A stretch of 58,377 nt of DNA from an uncultured Paracoccaceae bacterium (GTDB lineage Bacteria > Pseudomonadota > Alphaproteobacteria > Rhodobacterales > Rhodobacteraceae). The notes under the pieces were generated by a model. It had not been told where the DNA came from and did no database searches. It saw nothing but the letters and a program-made list of their open reading frames with translations. Numbering within the stretch: position 1 is the stretch's first letter; every line of letters starts with the position of its first letter. Shown one piece after another: positions 44,525 through 53,524 of the stretch. The DNA is taken from positions 1 through 58,377 of the forward strand of contig CALMSR010000075.1 in the NCBI GenBank assembly GCA_937872465.1, read 5' to 3'. The position numbers and the translations under genes are program-made.

Positions 44525-47500
44525 TCAGAAACTTAGCGTGACGGTCTTGGGCGCGCCCCGCCCGACGAGGGCGGAGAGCTGGTAGATGCGGACGGTGAGG
44601 CTGTCGCCAGGTGCGAGCGGCGCGCCCCAGTCGGCGGTCTGCTGGGCAGCGGTGTAGACCGCACTGGTGGTGGTCGTACTCAGCACCCGCTTCACGGTGG
44701 CGCCGTCGAGGATTTCGACCTCGTAGCCTTCCAGCTCCTCGGCCATCGGCACTTCGAGCCCGCCCCAGCTGTCGGCCGCGAGCGCGCGGGACCGGCGCGT
44801 CCAGCGGATGGTCAGGTCCCCCACAGTGCGCGGCCGGCGCCACGGCTGCTCGACATGGGCCACCGAGAATGGCCGAAGCCCGACGCCCCCGGGCATGAAA
44901 GTCTGCGCCACATAGGTCTCGTCGCTGACCGGGCGGCTCGCCGGGCCGATGCGCCAGTTCCACGGGATGCCGAGATCGGCCTCGGCGATCGGCAGCGATG
45001 CGAGGCTGTCGTCGAGCGCCACCACCCGCGCGCCGGCGGGCGCGGGATTGCCCATGGCGCCTTCCGTGCCGCGCTGGCCGCGCAGGAGCCGGGTCAGGCG
45101 ATACCGGCCCGGCGCCAGAAGTTCTGCCGCGCCCGCCTGCACGATCTCCCAGACGCCGGGCGCGCTCTCGATGGCGAGCGCGTTGGCCCCTCCGAACAGC
45201 GTCAGGTCGGTCACGCTCTCCAGCGTGCCGGTCAGCAGATCGATGATCAGCGCATTGCCGAGATCGAAGCGTGAGGTGGGGCCCGCGTAGAAGTCCGAGA
45301 CCAGCGCGCCGATCCGGGCGCGGCTCCCGAATGTAGTCAGCAGCTCAAACCCATCCGTCGAGGGGCTTCGGAATACCGCGATCTCGCCGGGCCAGGGAAC
45401 GGCGTGCGCGGCGACCATCGGTCGATGCGCCGGCTGGTCCTCGGTCAGCTGCGGCAGGTCCATCAGCACCGCATCCGGTGCGCCGAACACCACGGCGCGC
45501 GTCAGTGACGCAGCGCGGGGATCGCCGGGCGGTAGATCGTAAGACGCCCGGTCCTGGCGCACCGCCTCGATCCCGCGCGCCTCGGCGTCGGCGATGGAGA
45601 CGAGCCGCAGATCGACCAGCCGCCCGTCGTGCTCGAGCCGGATCACGTCGGCCGGATCGAGCGCCAGGCGCGAGGGCGGCAGACGGAACGCCGCCGTCTC
45701 GCGCCCCACCCATGCCTCCATGAGTGCGCGGCGGCAGCGGCGTTCGGCCTCCTCGGGCGGCACGGCCATGGGGAAGGACTCCGAGGCAATCCGCGTCGTG
45801 TCCACCGTGATGCGCCGGGCTTCGACGAGGGCCGCGTCGTAGTCCTCGTCGGCCCGCGCGACCTGCCACTTCAGCGCCTGCGGCAGTTCGGTCTCCTGGC
45901 CGCGGGTCAGTTCGAGCACGTCGCCCTCGCGGGCGGCGACCAGATCGTCGGGCGCAAGGGTGGCTACGGAGGCTCGCCCGCGCATGATGAAGCGGATCAC
46001 CCCCTCGGTCTCGACGGCGTCGAAGCCGAAATGCCGCGACAGTGTGGTGATCGAGGCGCGCGGGCTCTCGAGCGCCGTGATGGCGTAGCCCTCGACCGCG
46101 CCCCAGAGCCCGGTGACGTCGATGCGGTCTTCGGGCAGCCCGGCGCGCAGGCAGAGGTGCCGAACCAGCGCGGCCAGTGACACCGCGCCGAGCCGCCCCG
46201 TCAGCCAGTGGCCGAGCCGCCAGTTCGCCCCGTCCGTCCAGACGTCGGTCAGCGCCGGGAAGAACGGATAAGGCCGCGCGTCCCAGGTCCAGGCAGCGCG
46301 CTCGGGCACATGCACCATCCGGTCGCCATAGACCGACGAGACCGGGTTGTTCGCAGCGTCGCCCCACCAGAGATACGTCGCCTCGAGATACGCCCGCTGG
46401 ATCGCGTCGTCCCGCCAGCCCCGCGAGAAATGCGGCGTGAAGCTTTCCGACGACTTCGGGTCGAAGAAGACGTTCGGCTGGTTGGTGCCCCGGTCGATGG
46501 CGGGACAGCCGAGCTCGGTGAACCAGATCGGCTTGGACTCGGGCGTCCATGCCGTCGGCGTCGCGCTCTCGACCCCACCGGGGCGGTCGTAGTGCGGGTT
46601 CGACCACCAGGCGCGCAGATCCTTGTAGCGGAAGACCCACGGCTTGCCGGCCGCGCCATCCGTGATCGGCGTGCGGACCTGCGCGGTGCGGTCAGCCGCG
46701 CTGGCATAGAACCAGTCGAAGCCTTCGCCGCCCGCGATGTTCGCCTGCAGGTAGGCCCGGTCGTAGATCGCGGGCCAACCCTCGGCCGCGTCGAGATGCT
46801 CGAACCCGTCGCGCCAGTCCGAGAGCGGCATGTAGTTGTCGATGCCGACGAAATCGATCTCCGGATCCGCCCAGAGCGGGTCGAGGTGGAAGAACACGTC
46901 ACCGCTGCCGTCGCCCGGCTGGTGCCCGAAATACTCCGACCAGTCGGCGGCATAGCTGATCTTCGTCCCCGACCCGAGGATCGAGCGCACATCCGCGAGC
47001 AGATCCCGATAGGCCTGCACCGCCGGATAGGTGCTGGCGCCCGAACGGATCGTCGTCAGCCCGGGCATCTCGGTCCCGATCAGGAAGGCGTCCACCCCGC
47101 CAGCCGCCGCGCAAAGATGGGCGTAGTGCAGCACCATGCGACGCAGGCCCCAGTCGCCGGGCGCCCCTGCCCACGAAACCGACTGGCCAGAGACGCTGTA
47201 GCTCGCGGGCGTGGCTGCGCCGAACAGCGCGGCGACCTGGCTTGCGGCCGTGGCCGTCTTGTCCACGGTCCCCGCGAACCCTGCAGCCGGAGAACAGGTG
47301 ATCCGCCCCCGCCACGGGAACGCGGGCTGGCCAGTCTCGGCGGCGTTGTCGGAATACGGGTTCGGCAGCATGTTGCCGGGCGGCACGTCCATCAGGATGA
47401 ACGGATAGAAGGTCACCCGCAGCCCGCGCGCCTTCATCTCCTGGATCGCCTGCACGACGGCGAAGTCGGATGGGGTGCCACCATAGACGGGGCGATCCTG

Positions 47501-48490
47501 ATCATCGCGGCTGACGAGGAAGGCGTTGGCGCGGCTCACGCCGTTCACCGACCAGCTGGCGGGCGTGGTCGACTTGGCGGACACCTCGACGCCCGGCCGG
47601 ACCTTGCAGGAGCCCGCCCGAAGATCGTCGCCGAACCAGGCGACAACGAGGCTGACGCTCTCGACCGCAGGGGCCATGGCCTGCAGCCGGTCCAGCGCCT
47701 CCACCATGTCGGTGGAGTCGGCCAGAGCATTCAGGTTCTCCGGCACCGTCGCGCCGCCATCGGTCTTGCGGATCGCCTGTGTGGCGTAGGTGAACTCGCC
47801 CGAGGCCGGGATCATGGTGACGGCGCGGGTCAGCCCCTCGGCGGTGTCGGGATCGGCGAGCGGGCGGAACACCTCGAAGGAAAGCTGCGGCAGCCGGTTA
47901 CCGTAACTCGACAGCGGCAGCTCCTCGAAGACGACATAGGCCGTGCCGCGATAGGCGGGCGTGTTGGCCGCGCCCATCCTGGCCGCGATGAACGGGTCCG
48001 CCGTCTGCGCCTCGTCGCCCGAATACCAGCGCCAGGTGACGCCGGAGAGATCCATCGGCTTGCCGTCGGCCCAGATGCGGCCGATGCCGGTGATCGGCCC
48101 TTCGCAGAGCGCCACGGCGAAGCTCGCGTAGTAGAGATACTCGGTGGTCTTGACCTTGCGGCCCCCACCGCCCTTGCCGCCGCCCTGCGTGGTGGTCTTG
48201 GTCTCCTCGCGGAAATCCGTCGCCCAGATGATGTTGCCGCCCATCCGCATCCGGCCGTAGAGGCGCGGGATCACCGCCCCCTCGGTGGCCGAAGTGATGC
48301 GCAGCGTGTCGAGCCGCGCGCCCTCGATGCGCTGCGTGGGCGCCAGCGACGAGATGATCCAGCTGTCGACGACCGAGCCGATGGTGGAGCCGATGAAGCC
48401 GCCGATGGTGGCGGCGCTGACGCCGAGGATCGCGCCGCCGATGCTGCCGCCAATGGCGGCGCCAGCGGCACCGAGAACAAGCGTGGCCAT
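44525..48490 (-). CDS. GTA TIM-barrel-type baseplate megatron protein
   Basis: 1321 residues, the size of the GTA host-attachment/baseplate hub (rcc01698/gp15 group). The N-terminus is glycine-rich and hydrophobic (ATLVLGAAGAAIGGSIGGAILG). A (beta/alpha)8-like domain follows at about 430-730 (DFVGIDNYMPLSDW, FTELGCPAIDRGTNQPNVF). The C-terminal half has the tail-specificity fold. It sits at the tail tip and carries the hub for the NlpC/P60-type hydrolase encoded just upstream. It shares order with GTA genes 12-15. A long plus-strand antisense frame here is a shadow. Confidence 0.92.
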   Translation of the reverse strand: MATLVLGAAGAAIGGSIGGAILGVSAATIGGFIGSTIGSVVDSWIISSLAPTQRIEGARLDTLRITSATEGAVIPRLYGRMRMGGNIIWATDFREETKTTTQGGGKGGGGRKVKTTEYLYYASFAVALCEGPITGIGRIWADGKPMDLSGVTWRWYSGDEAQTADPFIAARMGAANTPAYRGTAYVVFEELPLSSYGNRLPQLSFEVFRPLADPDTAEGLTRAVTMIPASGEFTYATQAIRKTDGGATVPENLNALADSTDMVEALDRLQAMAPAVESVSLVVAWFGDDLRAGSCKVRPGVEVSAKSTTPASWSVNGVSRANAFLVSRDDQDRPVYGGTPSDFAVVQAIQEMKARGLRVTFYPFILMDVPPGNMLPNPYSDNAAETGQPAFPWRGRITCSPAAGFAGTVDKTATAASQVAALFGAATPASYSVSGQSVSWAGAPGDWGLRRMVLHYAHLCAAAGGVDAFLIGTEMPGLTTIRSGASTYPAVQAYRDLLADVRSILGSGTKISYAADWSEYFGHQPGDGSGDVFFHLDPLWADPEIDFVGIDNYMPLSDWRDGFEHLDAAEGWPAIYDRAYLQANIAGGEGFDWFYASAADRTAQVRTPITDGAAGKPWVFRYKDLRAWWSNPHYDRPGGVESATPTAWTPESKPIWFTELGCPAIDRGTNQPNVFFDPKSSESFTPHFSRGWRDDAIQRAYLEATYLWWGDAANNPVSSVYGDRMVHVPERAAWTWDARPYPFFPALTDVWTDGANWRLGHWLTGRLGAVSLAALVRHLCLRAGLPEDRIDVTGLWGAVEGYAITALESPRASITTLSRHFGFDAVETEGVIRFIMRGRASVATLAPDDLVAAREGDVLELTRGQETELPQALKWQVARADEDYDAALVEARRITVDTTRIASESFPMAVPPEEAERRCRRALMEAWVGRETAAFRLPPSRLALDPADVIRLEHDGRLVDLRLVSIADAEARGIEAVRQDRASYDLPPGDPRAASLTRAVVFGAPDAVLMDLPQLTEDQPAHRPMVAAHAVPWPGEIAVFRSPSTDGFELLTTFGSRARIGALVSDFYAGPTSRFDLGNALIIDLLTGTLESVTDLTLFGGANALAIESAPGVWEIVQAGAAELLAPGRYRLTRLLRGQRGTEGAMGNPAPAGARVVALDDSLASLPIAEADLGIPWNWRIGPASRPVSDETYVAQTFMPGGVGLRPFSVAHVEQPWRRPRTVGDLTIRWTRRSRALAADSWGGLEVPMAEELEGYEVEILDGATVKRVLSTTTTSAVYTAAQQTADWGAPLAPGDSLTVRIYQLSALVGRGAPKTVTLSF

Positions 48491-48499
48491 GTCGGAGTC

Positions 48500-48946
48500 T
48501 CAGCGTTGCGGGAACAGGAAGGCGAAGGCGATGCGCCGCCGCCAAGATGGGGTGAGTGGTTCCTCGATCACGCCCAGCCGCTCGTAGGCGTGGACGAAGG
48601 TGGCGGGGCCCGTGAGGATCCCGACATGCTTGGCGATGGCGCGCGCCCTCATGCGGAAGAGGACCAGCGCGCCGGGACATGACTCGGCGGCCGACACCTC
48701 GATCATCATGCTGCGCGCGCCCTCGGCCAGAACCTCGTGCGGCCCTGCCTCGCCCCAGTCGCGGCTGTAGGGCGGGATCGGGAACGGCTCGGGGCCGACG
48801 ACCTCGCGCCAGACGCCCCGCGCGAGCCCGAGGCAATCGCAGCCGACGCCGCGCAGGCTGGCCTGGTCGTGGTAGGGCGTGCCGAGCCAGGAGCGTGCGA
48901 CGGCGACGACACGCGCGGGGTCGGCCGATGCGAGAGGTTGCGTCAC
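48500..48946 (-). CDS. NlpC/P60-family tail-tip peptidase (GTA gp14-like)
   Basis: 148 residues from a GTG at 48946, overlapping the DUF2163 stop (GTGA). ARSWLGTPYHDQASLRGVGCDCLGLARGV holds the catalytic Cys (GCDC region), and KHVGILTG the His of the NlpC/P60 fold. It cuts cell-wall peptides during DNA injection. Its place between DUF2163 and the TIM-barrel protein is that of GTA gene 14. Confidence 0.9.
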   Translation of the reverse strand: MTQPLASADPARVVAVARSWLGTPYHDQASLRGVGCDCLGLARGVWREVVGPEPFPIPPYSRDWGEAGPHEVLAEGARSMMIEVSAAESCPGALVLFRMRARAIAKHVGILTGPATFVHAYERLGVIEEPLTPSWRRRIAFAFLFPQR

Positions 48947-49827
48947 AGCACGCCGCCCTCGTGGCCGCCATCCTTGGTGGCGTAGCGCAGGACCGCGTCC
49001 TGGCCGGGGATGTGCGGGAAACCCCGGAAGTTGGCGGTGTTCGCGAACTTCGCGCCACAGGTCTCCATGCGCTTGTCGCAGCCTGCGCGGACGGTGAAGC
49101 CGTCGCCCTCGGCGACGGGGCGCACCGGCGCCTCGAGAAGGGTCAGGATCGCGATGCCGTCGGTGACGTCGTGGCCCAGCACTTCCGCGCGCCGCCCTGC
49201 GTTCGCGCCGCTCGTCCATTCGACGGTGCCGAAGGTGAACCAGCCGGCCTCGAAGCCGCCGAGCCCCGAGGCGGTGAACGCCCGATCGCGCAGGAGATCG
49301 ATCACCGTGCCCGTGTCCTTGTAGGCCGAATCCTCCGGATCGACGCCGCAGCGCACATCGCCGAGCGCGGCGTCACAGGTCGCCTGAAAGGTCCGCCCGA
49401 CCGTCTGGCCCAGCACATGGGCGAGCGAGCGCACCTCCGCGACGAAGGCCAGCCGCCCGCGCCGGATCTGGCCGATGGCCCCGCGCCGCATCAGCACCCG
49501 CTGGCTCGGATCGGCCCAGTTCACGCGCCAGACCTCGACTTCGGCGTTGTCCCAGCGGCCGTCGAGGATTTCGGTCTCGGTGATGCGGTCGGAGGTCAGC
49601 ACGCCTTCGGCGTCCTGCGCATCGACGGACAGGTCCGAGCCCGAGCGGACCTCGGACGCCGTGAACCCGCTCTCGGGTTCGAAATCCGTGCCGTCGAAGG
49701 TCAGCGTCCGGTCGTGATCGGTGAAGCCGAAGGTGACGCCATCGGCGCGGGCGATCCGCCAGCACCAGGCGAGCGTCGTCGTGCCCTCGTCGAGATGGGC
49801 TTGCAGGGCGGGAGCGAGGGCCTTCAT
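48943..49827 (-). CDS. DUF2163 tail protein (GTA gp13-like)
   Basis: 294 residues. The core CWRIARADGVTFGFTDHDRTLTFDGTDFEPESGFTASEVR and CDAALGDVRCGVDPEDSAY, followed by the Cys block CDKRMETCGAKFANTANFRGFPHIPGQDAV, are typical of the DUF2163/phage conserved BR0599 family, the hub of the GTA-like tail tip. It is an iron-sulfur-type or structural Cys protein in related particles. Overlaps DUF2460 by ATGA. Confidence 0.92.
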   Translation of the reverse strand: MKALAPALQAHLDEGTTTLAWCWRIARADGVTFGFTDHDRTLTFDGTDFEPESGFTASEVRSGSDLSVDAQDAEGVLTSDRITETEILDGRWDNAEVEVWRVNWADPSQRVLMRRGAIGQIRRGRLAFVAEVRSLAHVLGQTVGRTFQATCDAALGDVRCGVDPEDSAYKDTGTVIDLLRDRAFTASGLGGFEAGWFTFGTVEWTSGANAGRRAEVLGHDVTDGIAILTLLEAPVRPVAEGDGFTVRAGCDKRMETCGAKFANTANFRGFPHIPGQDAVLRYATKDGGHEGGVL

Positions 49828-50453
49828 CGGCGCAGTTCCAGAAGCGGAATGGAGGTGATCGAGCCGAGCCGCTCGAGATCGAGCGTCACGTCGAGCACGT
49901 CGGTGTCGAAGCGGACCGGCACGTCGAACTCGAAGCCCGCGGTGATCGCGACGCCCTCGGCGGGCGCAGTGTCGAAGGTGGCGACGCCGGTGGTCGTGTC
50001 GACCGACCAGCCGGAGGGCTGCTCGACGCCTGACACCGCGATGCGGACGCTACCCGTCACCGGCTTGGCGATGGCGCGCATCCAGGATTGCGCCCCGGAG
50101 GCGTAGCGCTTGACCAGCTGGAAGGCGGTCGTCGCGCCGTCGCCGGTGCCGATCGTCTGGTCGGTCGGCGACGGCGTGCCCGAAGGCAGGCAGGACTTGT
50201 GGTCGCCCCAGTCCTTGAAGCGGAAACCGTGGAGCCGACCGTTGCGCGCCTCGAAGAAGGCGACCACCGCCGCCAGATCGTCCGCGCGGCGGATGCCGTA
50301 TGCGACGTCGTAGCGGCGGCGTGAGTTGGCCCAGCTGGCGTTGCGCTCCTCGTCGCCCGAGGCGAGCTCGACGATCTGGGTACGCCTTTCGGGCCCGCCC
50401 CGCGCGCCCCGGCTGATGTTGTCGGGGAAACGGACCTCGTGGAACGCCATCAC
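49824..50453 (-). CDS. DUF2460 distal tail protein (GTA gp12-like)
   Basis: 209 residues. FHEVRFPDNISRGARGGPERRTQIVELASGDEERNASWANSRRRYDVAYGIR and FEARNGRLHGFRFKDWGDHKS are the DUF2460 signature. It forms the distal tail ring between the tube and the DUF2163 hub. ATGA overlaps join it to both the tape measure and DUF2163 genes. Confidence 0.93.
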   Translation of the reverse strand: MMAFHEVRFPDNISRGARGGPERRTQIVELASGDEERNASWANSRRRYDVAYGIRRADDLAAVVAFFEARNGRLHGFRFKDWGDHKSCLPSGTPSPTDQTIGTGDGATTAFQLVKRYASGAQSWMRAIAKPVTGSVRIAVSGVEQPSGWSVDTTTGVATFDTAPAEGVAITAGFEFDVPVRFDTDVLDVTLDLERLGSITSIPLLELRR

Positions 50454-52867
50454 ATGCCTCTCCGCCCGAGCGACACAGCACGGGCGATGTCGGCCGCGAC
50501 CTGTGTGCGGGACTGACGGAAGCTCTCGGCGTCGCGGGCCATGATGGTGACGTTGACGCCACCGCCTGCGCCGTAGCTCTGTGCCTCCCGCCGTGACAAC
50601 ACCCGTTCGCCGCGTTGCAGGATCGCGGGCACCTCGTCGTGTCGAAGTCCGGCCATGCCGCCGCCATGCATCCGGGGCGCGGCGGCGAAGGCCATCGCCG
50701 GGACCATGCGTGAGGGCCCCGCGGACCCCACCATCCCGCCCGCATGCAGGACGCTGGCGAAGATCCCGCCCGCCCCGGAGAACACACCGGAGAGCGCGTT
50801 TGCGATTGGGCCGAGGATGAAGCGCCGCGCCGCGAGCTGGGCGAGATCGGCCAGCAGCGAGGTGACGAGGTCGCGGAAGTTCAGCTTGCCGGTCTTCACG
50901 AACTGGCCAACGGCGTTCTCGGCGGACTGGAAGGCGCCGACAAGGCTCTGGCCGATGTCGCCACTGATGTCTCGGGCCTTGCTGGCGTAGTCCGACAGCG
51001 CTGCCGTGACCGCCTGCCAGCCGGTGACGGCTGCCTGAGTGGCGGGCTCCGCTGCAGCAGCGGCAGCTCCGGCCGCCGCGCCGGCCCCCGTGGCGGCGCG
51101 CCCGGCATCGCCGAGCGCCGTCTCCAGCCGCTCGGCCGCGCCTGTGGCCTCGGTCAGCGCATCGGCCCCGTCCTCGTCGGTCCCGCGCACGGCATCGCGC
51201 AGCGCCTGCCAGCTTTCCAGCGGCGCACGGGCGCCCTCGGCGAGATCGCGCGCGGCGCCGCGATAGAGGTTCGCGGACTCGAGTGCGCGGGTTGCCGCGT
51301 CAGTCAGTCCGAGATCGGGCGTGGTGAGCGGGTTGTCCTCGAACGCCCGGTCAAACGCCGTCTGCGCGGCTGTCGTCGCGGCCGTCGCCGCCCCTTCGAA
51401 ACGGTTCTCGATCTCGCCGATGTCGAGATCTGGCACCAGCGAGATGCGCCGCTCCGACCCGAGCGCTTCGAGCCCCTGGTTGATCCCGCCGATGAAGCCG
51501 TTGATGCGTGAGACCACGCCGTTCAGCATCGCCTCGACGCCGTCGACAAGGCTGTTGGCCGTCTGGAACGCCAGATCACCGATGGCGGCGGGCAGCAGCC
51601 CCCAGATCGCCTTGATCGCCTCGTAGGTGCCCTCGAAGGTATTCGCGGCGGTATTGCCGAAAGCCACCACGCTCTCGATGGCGCTCTGCATGCCTGAGGC
51701 GGCGTCGGCCTTCAGGTCGAAGAACATCGCCGTGGCGGCTGCACCCGCGGCAGCGGCGCCCATCTTGATCCGCTCCCCGACCTCGACGGCGAGATCCTTC
51801 AGAAGCGACATCGCTTCACCGAAGCCGCCCGCACCAGAGACGAGACGGGTGAACTGGTAGACGAGCTCGCCCGCGCCGACGATGAGCGCCCCGATGCCGG
51901 TGCGGATCAGCGCCCCACGCAGGACGACCAGCGCGGTGGCGAGGCCGCGCACCGAGAGTGCGGCGGCGGCCATGCCGGCCACCCAGCGTCCCGCGAGGAA
52001 GGCCGCGAAGGTGGCGGCGTAGGTGGTCAGGCGGCCGATGTTGTCGAAGAGACCGCGGATCGCGATACCGAGCGGGCCGGTGCGGCTGGCGACCGCCGCC
52101 ATCGCGTTGGCGACCGCTTCCAGCGCCGGAGCCGCGGCGACAGCCAGCTGGTTCGACAGCCCGCGCCAGATCAGCCCGAGCCGGGAGATGGCGTCGTTGG
52201 TCCGCTCGATCTGGTCGGCGTCCTGTTCGGAGACCACGACCCCGAAGGCGAGCACGTCCTCCGTCGCCTGGCGCAATGTCGCGGTGTCGATCCGCGACAT
52301 GGCGATGGAGCCTTCCTCGCCGAACAGCTGGCCCGCGACAGCTGCGCGCTCGGCGGCGGGCACGAAGTTCTCGATGGCCGCATTGATCGCGCCGACGCGC
52401 TGGTCCAGCGGCAGCGCGATCAGCTCGTTGGCCGAAAGCCCGAGCCGGTCGAGCGCGTCGGCGGCAGGGCCGGTCCCGGCGGCGGCCTGACTGAGACGGC
52501 GCGTCAGGTCCTTCGTCGCCTGTTCGATCCCGGACATGGAGACACCGGCCAGTTCGCCAGCACGCTCGAGGGTCTGGATGGAAGCGACCGTCGTCCCGAG
52601 CGATTGCGCCAGCTTGGCCTGCGCATCGACCGTTTGCAGACCGGACCGGATCATTGCCACACCAGCGGCGGCAGCGGCTGCCACGGCGGCGGCGGCAGCG
52701 ACCCGCACCCGTCGCGAGAAGGCCGCGAGCCGGGCGTTGGCCGCTTCCATCTCGCGGCTGAGGCGACCGAAGCCGCGCGATCCGGCTTCGCCGACACCTT
52801 CCAGCTCGGCGCGCACCTGCCGTCCGCCCACGGCCGCGAGGCGGACGCTGACCCTCTTCTCAGCCAT
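50450..52867 (-). CDS. phage tail tape measure protein
   Basis: 805 residues, alanine-rich and mostly helical, with hydrophobic segments (AAAAAVAAAAAAGVAMI; TYAATFAAFLAGRWVAGMAAAALSV) and the C-terminal GAFQSAENAVGQFVKTGKLNFRDLVTSLLADLAQLAARRFILGPIANALSGVF of lambda-type tape measures. It sets tail length and is read after the chaperone genes. Its start overlaps the end of the frameshifted chaperone extension by 8 bases. Confidence 0.92.
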   Translation of the reverse strand: MAEKRVSVRLAAVGGRQVRAELEGVGEAGSRGFGRLSREMEAANARLAAFSRRVRVAAAAAVAAAAAAGVAMIRSGLQTVDAQAKLAQSLGTTVASIQTLERAGELAGVSMSGIEQATKDLTRRLSQAAAGTGPAADALDRLGLSANELIALPLDQRVGAINAAIENFVPAAERAAVAGQLFGEEGSIAMSRIDTATLRQATEDVLAFGVVVSEQDADQIERTNDAISRLGLIWRGLSNQLAVAAAPALEAVANAMAAVASRTGPLGIAIRGLFDNIGRLTTYAATFAAFLAGRWVAGMAAAALSVRGLATALVVLRGALIRTGIGALIVGAGELVYQFTRLVSGAGGFGEAMSLLKDLAVEVGERIKMGAAAAGAAATAMFFDLKADAASGMQSAIESVVAFGNTAANTFEGTYEAIKAIWGLLPAAIGDLAFQTANSLVDGVEAMLNGVVSRINGFIGGINQGLEALGSERRISLVPDLDIGEIENRFEGAATAATTAAQTAFDRAFEDNPLTTPDLGLTDAATRALESANLYRGAARDLAEGARAPLESWQALRDAVRGTDEDGADALTEATGAAERLETALGDAGRAATGAGAAAGAAAAAAEPATQAAVTGWQAVTAALSDYASKARDISGDIGQSLVGAFQSAENAVGQFVKTGKLNFRDLVTSLLADLAQLAARRFILGPIANALSGVFSGAGGIFASVLHAGGMVGSAGPSRMVPAMAFAAAPRMHGGGMAGLRHDEVPAILQRGERVLSRREAQSYGAGGGVNVTIMARDAESFRQSRTQVAADIARAVSLGRRGM

Positions 52868-53524
52868 GGGAATGATCCATCTGTTCGTTGAACTTGGCGA
52901 CCATCACCGCTTCGATGACGGGCAGCAGTTCGGCCATGGCCAGCGGCGGCACGCCGAGCGCGTCACCGAGCGCGAGCGCCGCCGACATGTCCCAGCCGAT
53001 CACGGCGCCCGGCAGGACGCGCAGCTGGCCGCCGAGACGGCCGACCAGGTCCCAGACCTGCCAACCCTCCGGAGTTTCCGGATGGTTCAGCCGCGCCGGG
53101 CAGTCCGGGCAGGCTTGCGCGCAGGCTTCGCAGTATCGCTCGCCCCCGCCGAAGGACCATTCGGCGAGAGCGCGGAGGCGTTTTTTTCCCGCTCCAGCAG
53201 CAGGCCCTTGGACACATAGGTCAGCTGGAAAGCCTCGAAGATCGGCCAGACATCGAGCAGCGCGTCGATGGCCTCGGGGCCCGGCTCGATGGGGTTGCCG
53301 TCGGCGTCGCCGATGCCGTCCCATGCGAGCACCGCCCGCCGCGCGAGCGCCTTGGCGAAGGCGACCGCGCGCTCCTCGTCGGAAGCGTCCTCGGGCACCG
53401 CCTCGACAGCCGGATCGCTGCGCGTCGCCACCATCAGCGCGGTGGTCAGCGGGCGCAGCTGCACCCGCACGCCGGGCGCGAGGTCATGCCAGCGTGGCGC
53501 GTTGGTCAGGTCGAGCGTCAGCAT
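52860..53524 (-). CDS. tail assembly chaperone, long form made by -1 frameshift (gpGT-like)
   Basis: A predicted 221-residue fusion: residues 1-115 from the short frame up to the slippery site at 53186-53180, then 106 residues in the -1 frame to 52860 (RLRALAEWSFGGGERYCEACAQACPDCPARL, WDLVGRLGGQLRVLPG, MAKFNEQ-like end). The extension has no good start of its own, its coding character begins exactly at the slippery run, and it ends 8 bases inside the tape measure gene, as in lambda G/GT and its many relatives. The CxxC...CxxC stretch may bind zinc. The shift itself is inferred. Confidence 0.75.
53087..53524 (-). CDS. tail assembly chaperone, short form (gpG-like)
   Basis: 145 residues from the ATG at 53524, which overlaps the tail tube stop by one base (TGATG). 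LTNAPRWHDLAPGVRVQLRPLTTALMVATRS, EERAVAFAKALARRAVLAWDGIGDADG and PIFEAFQLTYVSKGLLLEREKN read as the G-type chaperone that binds the tape measure protein. Past the slippery run the zero frame goes on for 30 low-complexity residues (ALSPNGPSAGASDTAKPARKPARTARRG) to 53087. Confidence 0.8.
   Translation of the reverse strand: MLTLDLTNAPRWHDLAPGVRVQLRPLTTALMVATRSDPAVEAVPEDASDEERAVAFAKALARRAVLAWDGIGDADGNPIEPGPEAIDALLDVWPIFEAFQLTYVSKGLLLEREKNASALSPNGPSAGASDTAKPARKPARTARRG
53180..53186 (-). promoter_or_regulatory. programmed -1 ribosomal frameshift site, A AAA AAC
   Basis: On the minus strand the zero-frame codons are GAA AAA AAC at 53188-53180, an in-frame X XXY YYZ heptamer of the strongest kind. 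It follows CGG and is followed by GC-rich sequence that could form a stimulatory structure. Confidence 0.8.

Noticed and set aside
46208..48682. 824-residue plus-strand open frame opposite the TIM-barrel baseplate gene
   Set aside because: It lies wholly antisense to a recognised 1321-residue protein, has Arg/Gly/His-rich composition typical of a GC-rich shadow frame, and no known motif.
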